Assembly: GCF_014268495.2 (NCBI RefSeq)
Contig: NZ_CP077087.1
Span: 2,793,501 to 2,857,500, forward strand
From: Pseudomonas monsensis
Lineage (GTDB): Bacteria > Pseudomonadota > Gammaproteobacteria > Pseudomonadales > Pseudomonadaceae
Direction of reading: 5' to 3'
DNA length: 64,000 nt
In this document: positions 11,278 through 18,557 of the stretch, piece by piece
How the letters are laid out: every line of letters begins with the position of its first letter
How positions within the stretch are numbered: position 1 is the stretch's first letter
Program-made: the position numbers and the translations under genes
Notes under the pieces: model-generated
Database searches by the model: none
What the model was told of the DNA's origin: nothing
The model's input: the letters and a program-made list of their open reading frames with translations, nothing else

Positions 11278-12651
11278 TTACGCCACCACGCGATAGCACG
11301 GCACATACGCCGCGCCGCCCGGCAGTTTCATCCGGTGCTGGGCGACGAAGGCTTTGAGCAGCAGATCGAGCGGTTGCATGATCGCCGCGTCACCGCGGAT
11401 CTGGTACGGCCCGTGTTCTTCGATCAGGCGAATGCCCTTGTCCTTGACGTTGCCGGCGACGATGCCGGAGAACGCCCGGCGCAGGTTGGCTGCCAGTTCG
11501 TGCGGAGGCTGGTCGCGGTGCAGTTTCAGGTTGGCCATGTTTTCGTGGGTCGGATCGAACGGGCGCTGGAAGCCTTCGTCGATTTTCAGCAGCCAGTTGA
11601 AGTGGAACGCGTCGTTGCGCTCGCGGCGGAACTGCTTCACGGCTTTCAGGCCCTGAGTCATCTGCCGCGCCACTTCAGTCGGGTCGTCGATGATGATTTC
11701 GTAGTGCTGTTTCGCCGCTTCGCCCAGGGTCGCGATGACGAAGGCGTCGAGTTGCTCCAGATACGGTGCGGCATGTTTCGGCCCGGTCAGGATCACCGGG
11801 AATGGCAAACCGGCGTTGTCCGGGTGCATCAGGATGCCCAGCAGATAGAGGAACTCTTCGGCGGTCCCGGCGCCGCCCGGGAAGATGATGATGCCGTGGC
11901 CGACACGGACGAACGCTTCCAGACGTTTCTCGATGTCCGGCAAGATCACCAGTTCGTTGACGATCGGGTTCGGCGCTTCGGCGGCGATGATGCCCGGCTC
12001 GGTCAGACCGAGGTAGCGCCCGCCGTGGATGCGTTGTTTGGCGTGGGCGATGGTCGCGCCTTTCATTGGGCCTTTCATCACGCCGGGGCCGCAACCGGTG
12101 CAGATGTCGAGGCTGCGCAGGCCCAGTTCGTGGCCGACTTTCTTGGTGTATTTGTATTCTTCGGTGTTGATCGAGTGCCCGCCCCAGCAGACGACGATTT
12201 TCGGCTCCACGCCTGGGCGCAGGGTGCGCGCATTGCGCAGCAGGTGGAAGACGTAGTCGCTGATGCCTTGCGAGGTGCTGAGGTCGATGCGTTGGCTGTC
12301 GAGTTCGTTCTCGGTGTAGACGATGTCACGCAGAGCGCTGAACAGCATCTCGCGGGTGCTGGCGATCATTTCGCCGTCGACGAAGGCGTCGGCCGGAGCG
12401 TTCAGCAGTTCCAGGCGCACGCCACGATCCTGCTGGTGAATGCGGATTTCGAAGTCTTTGTAGGCTTCAAGGATGGTCTTGGCGTTATCGACATGGGCGC
12501 CGGTGTTGAGAATGGCCAGGGCGCACTGGCGGAAGAGGGTGTAGGTGCTGCCGGATCCGGCTTCGCTCAGTTGTTGAACTTCACGTTGAGAAAGGGTTTC
12601 CAGGCTGCCTTTCGGGCTGACCGAGGCATTGATTACGTGTCGTTGGGTCAT
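11278..12651 (-). CDS. ppnN: Pyrimidine/purine nucleotide 5'-monophosphate nucleosidase (LOG family)
   Basis: At 457 residues it matches the length of E. coli PpnN (YgdH, about 454). The LOG (lysine decarboxylase-like) core shows CWGGHSINTEEYKYTKKVG, the glycine-rich CTGCGPGVMKGPMKGA and the catalytic motif FPGGAGTAEEFLYLLG near residues 256-271. The enzyme splits nucleoside 5'-monophosphates into base and ribose 5-phosphate in the cytoplasm and is controlled by (p)ppGpp in E. coli. The long N-terminal domain (residues 1-150) distinguishes it from short LOG cytokinin-type proteins. It is monocistronic and divergent from the DUF3087 gene. Confidence 0.9.
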   Translation of the reverse strand: MTQRHVINASVSPKGSLETLSQREVQQLSEAGSGSTYTLFRQCALAILNTGAHVDNAKTILEAYKDFEIRIHQQDRGVRLELLNAPADAFVDGEMIASTREMLFSALRDIVYTENELDSQRIDLSTSQGISDYVFHLLRNARTLRPGVEPKIVVCWGGHSINTEEYKYTKKVGHELGLRSLDICTGCGPGVMKGPMKGATIAHAKQRIHGGRYLGLTEPGIIAAEAPNPIVNELVILPDIEKRLEAFVRVGHGIIIFPGGAGTAEEFLYLLGILMHPDNAGLPFPVILTGPKHAAPYLEQLDAFVIATLGEAAKQHYEIIIDDPTEVARQMTQGLKAVKQFRRERNDAFHFNWLLKIDEGFQRPFDPTHENMANLKLHRDQPPHELAANLRRAFSGIVAGNVKDKGIRLIEEHGPYQIRGDAAIMQPLDLLLKAFVAQHRMKLPGGAAYVPCYRVVA

Positions 12652-12873
12652 GCAATGATCCTTAAAACGATGTCATCCCGAACCAGGCGGATGGCATCCG
12701 AATAGTGTGTATCCATGAATGAAGATGGCACGATCTGCGCGGTACCGCCATGTCCCCGTTGGACGCTGAAAAGATGAAAAGGGCCCCCAGCATAGCTAAA
12801 TCGCGCGCAGAGGCGATAATGCGCAGCGAGTTTTTTCCGTTGCCCTTTTTATCGCTCAAGGAAGTCATGCCTG

Positions 12874-13401
12874 ATGTTCGAGATTCAGCCGATGGATGCA
12901 GCAACGTTTCGCCAGCAGACCCGCCGCAGCACGATCATCATCGCCGCGCTGTTCCTGGTGCTGGCGATGGGGTTTTCCACGGCGGCGGTGGCGCTGTTCG
13001 GCGAAGCTGGCGGGGATAACCTGCGCTTCAATGTCGGCGGGGTGTTCGTCGCGTTTCTGCTGACGGCGGCGTTGTTGCGCGGGCAGTTCTGGCATCAGGC
13101 GTGGATGGCGCCGGCGGTCTATAGCTGGCGGCTCAAGCGCAGTCTGATGAGCGTGACCAACGTGATGCACCAGGTGACGGCGGCGGTGGCGCAGAATGAT
13201 CCGGCGGCGATGAAGGTGCTGCGTTTCTATCATCTGGGGTTGACCCAGATGCACGAACTGGACGGTAACTCCAGCGACCATGCGCAGTTGCAGCGGGAAG
13301 TCGAAGCACACAAGGAACGGATGCAGGCGCTGGGTCTGGATCTTGACCAGAAGCGCCTGGATCCGGCCTGGCTCGAAGCGTTGAAACCCGCCTCCCGCTA
13401 A
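12874..13401 (+). CDS. DUF3087 family membrane protein
   Basis: This 175-residue protein has two membrane helices (about residues 20-43 and 52-73) separated by GEAGGDNLRFNVGGVF. A C-terminal cytoplasmic helical domain follows (residues 90-165, rich in Lys, Glu, Leu), with the TQMHELDGNSSDHAQLQREVEAHKERM stretch characteristic of DUF3087. The ATG at 12874 has an AAGGAAG ribosome site upstream. No function is known for the family. Its stop codon overlaps the stop region of the convergent DUF2784 gene by four bases. Confidence 0.8.
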   Translation: MFEIQPMDAATFRQQTRRSTIIIAALFLVLAMGFSTAAVALFGEAGGDNLRFNVGGVFVAFLLTAALLRGQFWHQAWMAPAVYSWRLKRSLMSVTNVMHQVTAAVAQNDPAAMKVLRFYHLGLTQMHELDGNSSDHAQLQREVEAHKERMQALGLDLDQKRLDPAWLEALKPASR

Positions 13402-13784
13402 AACGGTATCCGGCTGGTGCGGCGCAGTTTCCACTGACGGATCGCGCGTCCGTAAACCAACAGATTGACCACTAGCACCACGCTGCCGAGTGCCAGTTGG
13501 ATCTGCGGCGTCAGCCCGGCCGGGTAAATGATCGGCCAGATGTAATGCTCGATGAAGCCGCCGGCGTATTCGGTTTGCCCGGCGGCGTGGCGCATCAGGT
13601 TTTCCCAGTAGGTCAGCGGACAGGTCAGGTGCAACACTTCGACCGCCACGCCCCAGGCCGCGGCCGGCAGGTGCAGCCACATCAAGCGTGGCCACTTGAG
13701 CACCAGCAGCCCGCCGAACAGCACGAACAGAATGAAGGACAAATGAAACAGCACCAGCCCGTCGGCTGCGATTCGATACAGCAT
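13398..13784 (-). CDS. DUF2784 family membrane protein
   Basis: The frame extends to 13868, but the ATG at 13782-13784, preceded by AGGGAGA, gives a 128-residue protein starting MLYRIAADGLVLFHLSFILFVLFGGLL. It has four hydrophobic segments. The DUF2784 signature LHLPAAAWGVAVEVLHLTCPLTYWENLMR, followed by GFIEHYIWPIIYP, is clear. The family consists of small inner-membrane proteins without assigned function. It ends convergently on DUF3087 with a four-base overlap, an economical arrangement with no terminator between them. Confidence 0.85.
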   Translation of the reverse strand: MLYRIAADGLVLFHLSFILFVLFGGLLVLKWPRLMWLHLPAAAWGVAVEVLHLTCPLTYWENLMRHAAGQTEYAGGFIEHYIWPIIYPAGLTPQIQLALGSVVLVVNLLVYGRAIRQWKLRRTSRIPF

Positions 13785-13925
13785 GTCGTCTCCCTGACGC
13801 GTTTGCGAATGGCCGTATGTTACGCCGCTCAGGGTGAAAATCGGCGGTAAGTGCGCAAGATTGTTCAAGCCACTAACCCCGCTTCGCTGGCAGAGTCAGC
13901 GGCTGTTTTCCGGATGAAGAGCGTT

Positions 13926-14624
13926 ATGTCTGACTCACTCATGCCGCGCAGTGCCTTTCTTCGCGGCGCGGCGGCGATCATGCCGTTATCGCTGGCGACC
14001 GCACCGTGGGGGCTGCTGGCCGGCTCCATGGCGATCGAAGCCAATCTCACGCCGCTGCAGGGGCAGGGCCTGTCGAGCATCGTGTTCGCCGGTGCCGCGC
14101 AATTGGTGGCGATCGGCATGCTCAAGGGCGGTGCCGGGATGTTCTCGATTCTGCTGACCACGCTGCTGCTCACGTCGCAACATTTGTTGTACGGCATGAG
14201 CATGCGTTCGGTGATTGCGCCGCTGCCGGGGCGCTGGCGCATCGGCCTGGGCTTCTTGCTCACCGACGAACTCTTTGCCCTGACCAGTCAGCATGACCGG
14301 CAGCAGTTCAATCGCTGGTATGCACTCGGTGTCGGCCTGACGTTTTACCTTGCGTGGAACCTGTTCACGCTGGCCGGTATCGTTCTGGGCAGCAGTATTC
14401 CGGGCCTTGAACATCTGGGCCTGGACTTCTCGATTGCTGCGACCTTCATCGCCTTGATCACCCCGGTGGTGCGCAATGTCCCGACAGTGGTGTGCGTGGC
14501 GGTCTCGTTGTTCTGCTCGGTGTTGTTCAGCTACTGGCAATGGGGCTCGGCGCTGGTGTTGTCGGGGTTGGCGGGCATGACCGCGGGGTTTATCTGCAAC
14601 AAACTGTATCGGGGGCGCACATGA
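13926..14624 (+). CDS. azlC: AzlC family branched-chain amino acid exporter, large subunit
   Basis: The product is 232 residues with seven to eight membrane helices. The AzlC hallmark is RGAAAIMPLSLATAPWGLLAGSMAIEANLTPLQGQGLSSIVFAGAAQLVAIGML. The ATG at 13926 (MSDSLMPRSAFLRG) is preferred over in-frame ATGs at 13851 and 13914 because the product then begins like known members. With AzlD it forms an LIV-E type exporter of leucine, isoleucine, valine or related compounds. The stop overlaps the azlD start (ATGA). Confidence 0.9.
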   Translation: MSDSLMPRSAFLRGAAAIMPLSLATAPWGLLAGSMAIEANLTPLQGQGLSSIVFAGAAQLVAIGMLKGGAGMFSILLTTLLLTSQHLLYGMSMRSVIAPLPGRWRIGLGFLLTDELFALTSQHDRQQFNRWYALGVGLTFYLAWNLFTLAGIVLGSSIPGLEHLGLDFSIAATFIALITPVVRNVPTVVCVAVSLFCSVLFSYWQWGSALVLSGLAGMTAGFICNKLYRGRT

Positions 14625-14935
14625 TGGTTTGGGCAGTGATTGTCGGCATGGGGATTCTGGTGTTTCTCAATCGCTATGTGTTTCTTGAGCCGCGGTTGCC
14701 CTTGCGCTTGAGCAGCAATGCCCGGCAGTTTCTCGGTTTTGCGGTGCCGGGGATGCTCACGGCGATCTGCGGGCCGATCGTGTTCATGCCGGAAAAACAG
14801 CTGAATCTGCAGTGGGACAATCCGTATTTGCTTAGTTCGCTGGTGGCGATCGCCTTGGTCATCTACACCCGCAATACTTTACTGAGCATGCTATTGAGCA
14901 TGGCGTTCTTTTTTCTGTTGCGTTGGTGGCTGTAA
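14621..14935 (+). CDS. azlD: AzlD family exporter small subunit
   Basis: The product is 104 residues, nearly all hydrophobic, with four helices. It starts MMVWAVIVGMGILVFLNRYVF and contains PRLPLRLSSNARQFLGFAVPGMLTAI, the AzlD motif. Its ATG overlaps the azlC stop by four bases, so the two chains are made together. It is a partner in branched-chain amino acid export. An in-frame start at 14492 would lie inside azlC and is rejected. The stop is followed within about 65 bases by the ribosome site of a small acidic protein gene. Confidence 0.9.
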   Translation: MMVWAVIVGMGILVFLNRYVFLEPRLPLRLSSNARQFLGFAVPGMLTAICGPIVFMPEKQLNLQWDNPYLLSSLVAIALVIYTRNTLLSMLLSMAFFFLLRWWL

Positions 14936-14998
14936 GTTGCCGGATGAAAACTGTTCTACGCTTTCAGGATGACCTTTTACTTGTGACAGGAGGTGCGC

Positions 14999-15145
14999 AT
15001 GGCGACTGAGCAAAAGCATCCGGAAGCGGATGAAGAAGATACCGACGAGCCCACGCAAGAAGAAATCGAGCGGGAAAAACACAAGGAACAAACCTGGAAA
15101 CACGACGATGGCAGAGAGCTGTCGGACCCCGACCGCAAGTTCTGA
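14999..15145 (+). CDS. Small acidic hydrophilic protein (48 aa)
   Basis: A short ORF starts at ATG 14999 behind a very strong ribosome site (ACAGGAGGT, seven bases upstream). It ends ten bases before a perfect hairpin terminator. The product is highly charged, about half Asp, Glu, Lys and Arg (MATEQKHPEADEEDTDEPTQ at the start, ELSDPDRKF at the end), with no hydrophobic segment or cysteine, and is probably disordered and cytosolic. I do not recognise a family. The ribosome site, codon use and terminator support a real gene. Confidence 0.7.
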   Translation: MATEQKHPEADEEDTDEPTQEEIEREKHKEQTWKHDDGRELSDPDRKF

Positions 15146-15154
15146 TCGTTTGCC

Positions 15155-15196
15155 ACGAAAAAGCCCCGCACAAGCATACAAGCGGGGCTTTTTCGT
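15155..15196. terminator. Bidirectional intrinsic terminator
   Basis: Two perfectly complementary 15-base arms, ACGAAAAAGCCCCGC (15155-15169) and GCGGGGCTTTTTCGT (15182-15196), enclose a 12-base loop. The A-run and T-run make it work in both directions, serving the small acidic gene on the plus strand and the convergent small gene at 15201. Confidence 0.92.
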
Positions 15197-15200
15197 TGTT

Positions 15201-15416
15201 TCAGAGATCGTCCACCTGCGTGAAATCGGGGTGTGAAGCCCGATAGCCCAAGGTTCGGTCGATCCACGCATTGAGCTCGTTGACCATCACCGGCGGATGG
15301 CCGGGATACCTTTCGAGGGTGGTGCGCAGGAGGCGTTCGATGTCGGGCACGGCACGCAGGTTTCGGGTCTTGATGTAGTGGCCGATAAAACAGTCGAGTT
15401 CAAAGCGTTCTGTCAT
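15201..15416 (-). CDS. Hypothetical small protein (71 aa)
   Basis: Starting at the ATG at 15416 the product is MTERFELDCFIGHYIKTRNL... with a C-terminal HPDFTQVDDL. A TTG at 15488 in the same frame would add 24 residues (...SGLECIYLS). Neither start has a strong ribosome site, so the N-terminus is uncertain. The protein is soluble, with one hydrophobic patch around FIGHYI and a helical ERLLRTTLERYPGHPP middle. I do not recognise the family. It shares the bidirectional terminator at 15155 with its convergent neighbour, which supports transcription. A strong palindrome lies about 105 bases upstream. Confidence 0.55.
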   Translation of the reverse strand: MTERFELDCFIGHYIKTRNLRAVPDIERLLRTTLERYPGHPPVMVNELNAWIDRTLGYRASHPDFTQVDDL

Positions 15417-15520
15417 CGACAGATAAATACACTCCAGGCCGCTGACCTGTTTGATTGCAAAATCGTCGCGCAACTTATTTCTCTGCAAGGTTTGTAAAAG
15501 TTGTAGGGAATTCCTGATTT

Positions 15521-15538
15521 GTTGACTATTTAGTCAAC
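15521..15538. promoter_or_regulatory. Operator-like palindrome
   Basis: GTTGACTATTTAGTCAAC has two perfect 8-base arms around TT. The left arm contains TTGAC, a good -35 match on either strand. It lies upstream of the small minus-strand gene and could be a repressor site for it; the binding protein is unknown. Confidence 0.5.
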
Positions 15539-15653
15539 TGGTATGCCAATCGGAAATGCGGCGCGCATGCTATCCGTAGTGCCTCTAAATGTATGTATGA
15601 CGAGTGAAATGTCAGACAGGCGGTTAGTTCGCTCAAACGTCTGTTTTTCGCCC

Positions 15654-15671
15654 TGTTTCATTGATGAAACA
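15654..15671. promoter_or_regulatory. Second operator-like palindrome
   Basis: TGTTTCATTGATGAAACA has two perfect 8-base arms around TG. It lies 115 bases from the 15521 palindrome and 79 bases downstream of the SRAP gene stop. The arm sequence differs from the first palindrome, so a different factor or a simple cruciform is possible. Confidence 0.4.
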
Positions 15672-15749
15672 CCCTCTGTAACGATCCTGCGTCACCCGAA
15701 GGCGCAGCCTTCGGCAGCGTCATAGATAACGGGTGGAGGCGGCGGATGT

Positions 15750-16328
15750 TTACGGGATTGCGGTGATCAGGCTGGCGCCCTGGTTGCGCGCGTTGCCGAC
15801 GGCCTTGTCGACCTTGTGCCATTCGAACATTTCGCTGCCTTCGCCTTCGAACAGCAGCATCTGTTCGGCGCGTTCGCCAGGTGTGGCAGGGTCGAGCCAT
15901 TCGTTTGCCAGTGCTGCGCTGAATACCACCGGCCGGCGGTCGTGAATATCGAGCATACCGCCCTTGCTGTCGGCGGTGATGATCACGAAACCATCGTCGT
16001 CTCGCGGCTCGCGATCCGCTGTCGGAAACTGACCGATGGCCGCGCAGAATACCGCTGAGCGGTCTGCCCGACGGATCAGCCATGGTTGTCGGGTGTTGTC
16101 CGCTGCGTCGACCCATTCAAACCAGTTGTCCACCGGTACGATCAGCCGATGGCGCCAGATCGCCCGGAAGAACGGGCCGTGCGCGACTTTCTCCACCCGC
16201 GCATTGATCGGCGCGGCGTTGTAGCGATTCAGTGGTGCGTCGCCAACATGATTGAGCAGCGCATCGGGAGTGCTCAACACCGCCACGAAATCGTGGATAC
16301 CGCGGTACTGCGAGAGTCGTCCGCACAT
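15750..16328 (-). CDS. yedK: SRAP-domain protein (YedK/HMCES-like abasic-site DNA crosslinker)
   Basis: The product is 192 residues. SRAP proteins form a covalent thiazolidine bond with abasic sites in single-stranded DNA, shielding them from breakage. The catalytic Cys2 is in place (MCGRLSQY), so the initiating Met must be removed. Other conserved positions are Asn37 (YNAAP), Glu71 (NWFEW) and His129 (IHDRRPVVF). At 192 residues it is slightly shorter than E. coli YedK. The family is often linked to SOS genes, but I see no clear LexA box in the 47 bases upstream. It stands alone between the palindrome region and the ABC permease gene. Confidence 0.9.
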   Translation of the reverse strand: MCGRLSQYRGIHDFVAVLSTPDALLNHVGDAPLNRYNAAPINARVEKVAHGPFFRAIWRHRLIVPVDNWFEWVDAADNTRQPWLIRRADRSAVFCAAIGQFPTADREPRDDDGFVIITADSKGGMLDIHDRRPVVFSAALANEWLDPATPGERAEQMLLFEGEGSEMFEWHKVDKAVGNARNQGASLITAIP

Positions 16329-16375
16329 CGGCTGAATCTCCGGCTGGAGCTGTCAGCTTAGTCGCTGTTGCGGAC

Positions 16376-17218
16376 TCAATCCCTGGCGTCCTGACCGGTG
16401 AACGTGTCGCGCCAGATCAGCCAGCGTCGTTCGATGACGGCGAGCACACCATCACTGAGTTTACCGAGCGACGCCAGGACGATGATGGCCGCCAGCACGA
16501 TGTCCGGACGCGAGGTTTCGCGCCCGTCACTGAGCAGATAACCCAGGCCTTTGGTCGCCGCAATCAATTCGGCGGCGACGAGAAACATCCACGCCAGACT
16601 CATGCCGCTGCGCAACCCGGTGAACAGTCCGGGCAGGGCGGCGGGCAGCAGAATCCGTCGCACCAGTTGCCAGCGGCTGAAACCATAGATGCGCCCGACC
16701 TCGACCCATTTGCGATCAATGTTGCGGATGGCCGCGACGCCATTGGCGTATACCGGAAAGAACGCGCCGATGGCGATCAAGACAATTTTCGACGTCTCGT
16801 CGATACCCAGCCACAGCAGCAACAACGGCACCCAGGCCAGGCTTGGAATGGCGCGGAGCGCGGCGAAGGTCGGTTCCAGATACGCCTCGGCCTCGCGGCT
16901 CAAACCGACCCACGCGGCAAACGCCAGCGCCAGGCTGGCGCCGATGGCGAAACCCAGCAGCACGCGAATCAGGCTCGCAGCGATGTGTTTCCACAAGGCG
17001 CCCTCGGCGAGGTCGGTGAGGGTCAGGGCGATCTCGCTCGGCGCTGGCATCTGGTGGGACGGCAACCAGCCGCTACGCACGATGATTTCCAGGGCGACGA
17101 TGATCAACAGCGGCAAGGTCAGGCCTTTGAGTCGGCGTTGCCATGCAGGATGGATGGCAGGCGTGCGTTTGCGCGCCACGGTGAGTGGCGCGGACAACGC
17201 TTTGCTGTAACGGGACAT
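16376..17218 (-). CDS. ABC transporter permease, sulfonate/nitrate/taurine type
   Basis: The product is 280 residues with six membrane helices. The BPD_transp_1 EAA loop is visible near residues 185-205 (NIDRKWVEVGRIYGFSRWQL, followed by LLPAALPGLFTGLRSG). This is SsuC/TauC-like. The ATG at 17218 has CGGAG nine bases upstream; a GTG five codons earlier is less likely. It follows the solute-binding gene on the same strand (61-base gap). No ATPase gene of the SsuB type is present on either side, so the transporter must borrow an ATPase encoded elsewhere or be incomplete. The substrate is probably an organosulfur or related anion. Confidence 0.87.
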   Translation of the reverse strand: MSRYSKALSAPLTVARKRTPAIHPAWQRRLKGLTLPLLIIVALEIIVRSGWLPSHQMPAPSEIALTLTDLAEGALWKHIAASLIRVLLGFAIGASLALAFAAWVGLSREAEAYLEPTFAALRAIPSLAWVPLLLLWLGIDETSKIVLIAIGAFFPVYANGVAAIRNIDRKWVEVGRIYGFSRWQLVRRILLPAALPGLFTGLRSGMSLAWMFLVAAELIAATKGLGYLLSDGRETSRPDIVLAAIIVLASLGKLSDGVLAVIERRWLIWRDTFTGQDARD

Positions 17219-17278
17219 GGTTTGGCTCCGCACACGGCCAATCCGCGACGCGCGCGGATTGGCCGTGAGTCTGGTCGA

Positions 17279-18262
17279 TTACTGGCGGGCGACGGCTTGC
17301 TGCACACCACTGTCGAGCAACTGGTCGATGACCTGATCGACGTTGACGCCACGTCGCACCAGTTCTTCGGACACCAGAATCGGTGCGGCGGACTTGGAGG
17401 CGAGCACATCGTTGGCGGTCAGTTGCGGGCTGCTCAGGTCAGTGCGCGACAGCTGCAGTCTGGCCACATCCAGCGATAGACCGGACTCTTTGGCGAGGAG
17501 GGCGGCGAACTCGTCAGGATTTTTCAGTGCCCAGTCGCGCGCCTGCTCGTAAGCCTTGATCACCGTGGCGATGGTCTGCGGATGGTCCTTGGCGTATGCC
17601 TCAGTGACACTGACCACGCCATAGCTGTTGAACGCCGGGTTGCGGTACAGCAGGCGCGAACCGGCCTGCACCTGACTGGCGGCCATGTGCGGATCGAGGC
17701 CGGCCCAGGCATCGACGTCGCCTTTTTCCAGGGCGGTCCGACCGTCCGGATGTTGCAGATGCACCAGTTCCACATCGTCCTTGTTCAGCCCGGCCTGTTG
17801 CAGGCTGCGCAGGGTAAACAGGTACGGGTCGGTGCCTTTGGTCGCGGCAATTTTCTTGCCTTTGAGGTCGGCGATGGATTGGTAAGGCGAGTCTTTGCGC
17901 ACCACCAGCGCGGTCCATTCCGCACGGCTGTAAACGTACACCGATTTGATCGGACTGCCATTGGCGCGACTCAGCACGGCGGCGAGGCTGGCGCTGGACG
18001 CGAAATCGACGCCACCGCTATTGAGGTATTCCAGCGAGCGGTTGCTGCCCTGGCTCAGCACCCAGCTGACTTGGGTGTCCGGCAGGGCTTTTTCGAGGAA
18101 GCCGAAGTGTTTCAGCACCAGGCTGACGGGCGAGTAGTAGGCGTAGTCGAGATGGACTTGCGCCGGCGCGGTTTCGGCGTGAGCCAGCGGTTGCAGGCCC
18201 AGAGCCAGGGCGCCGGCGGCCAGCAACGTTTTAAGGCGGGGAAACGGCAACAACGATTTCAT
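17279..18262 (-). CDS. ABC transporter periplasmic binding protein, sulfonate type
   Basis: Starting at the ATG at 18262 the product is 327 residues, with a clear signal peptide (MKSLLPFPRLKTLLAAGALA, cleavage after LAHA). Upstream in-frame codons to 18457 cross the promoter and are rejected. The mature domain is SsuA/NMT1-like: DYAYYSPVSLVLKHFGFLEK, SLEYLNSGGVDFASSASLAAVLSRANG and ADLKGKKIAATKGTDPYLFTLR. It delivers aliphatic sulfonates or similar anions to the permease downstream. It is divergent from a second binding protein with a related fold, sharing a 295-base A+T-rich promoter region. Confidence 0.88.
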   Translation of the reverse strand: MKSLLPFPRLKTLLAAGALALGLQPLAHAETAPAQVHLDYAYYSPVSLVLKHFGFLEKALPDTQVSWVLSQGSNRSLEYLNSGGVDFASSASLAAVLSRANGSPIKSVYVYSRAEWTALVVRKDSPYQSIADLKGKKIAATKGTDPYLFTLRSLQQAGLNKDDVELVHLQHPDGRTALEKGDVDAWAGLDPHMAASQVQAGSRLLYRNPAFNSYGVVSVTEAYAKDHPQTIATVIKAYEQARDWALKNPDEFAALLAKESGLSLDVARLQLSRTDLSSPQLTANDVLASKSAAPILVSEELVRRGVNVDQVIDQLLDSGVQQAVARQ

Positions 18263-18557
18263 GGGAGCGCTCCGGCAAAGGCACAAGTTGCTTATGTCCA
18301 AAAAGATATTTTTATCGAATGCTTCCTGCATCAATGGAATATTGCAGGCTCTGTGCCATGTGTGCGGACTGCCCGGATTACAAGGGTTTTTCGGCGCTTT
18401 GCAAGGTTGGAAGTGTTGCCTGAAGAACAGTGTGGCGCGGCACTGTTGCGAGGCCAACAGTCCAGATCAACGGTGATGAGCTTATGCATTAATCGAATTT
18501 CAAAAGCTTTTATTAAGAGCGTTATGGTCTATGCAAATCCCCTTTGCAGGACTCGTC
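18263..18557. promoter_or_regulatory. Divergent A+T-rich promoter region of two binding proteins
   Basis: This 295-base intergenic region contains A+T-rich blocks next to each gene (AAAAAGATATTTTTATCGAATG at about 18299-18320, given in part, and CATTAATCGAATTTC near 18487). The element ATCGAAT occurs in both. Such blocks resemble the promoter regions of sulfur-starvation genes in pseudomonads, but no defined CysB site can be named from sequence alone. I see no ORF here. Confidence 0.4.

Larger units (their letters stand above)
15417..15749. other. Gene-free stretch with two palindromes
   Basis: This region of about 330 bases lies between the ends or starts of two minus-strand genes and is visibly richer in A+T than its surroundings. 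It holds the palindromes at 15521-15538 and 15654-15671. It also holds a GC hairpin (CCGAAGGC/GCCTTCGG, about 15696-15714) without a T-run, just downstream of the SRAP gene stop, which may end its transcript. No convincing ORF is visible in it. Confidence 0.6.

Noticed and set aside
11335..12705. Open frame of 456 codons on the plus strand
   Set aside because: It is antisense to ppnN along its whole length. The plus-strand product is low-complexity and matches nothing.
16329..16375. LexA box upstream of the SRAP gene
   Set aside because: CTGT and related words occur, but no CTGT-N8-ACAG palindrome can be seen, so SOS control is not supported here.
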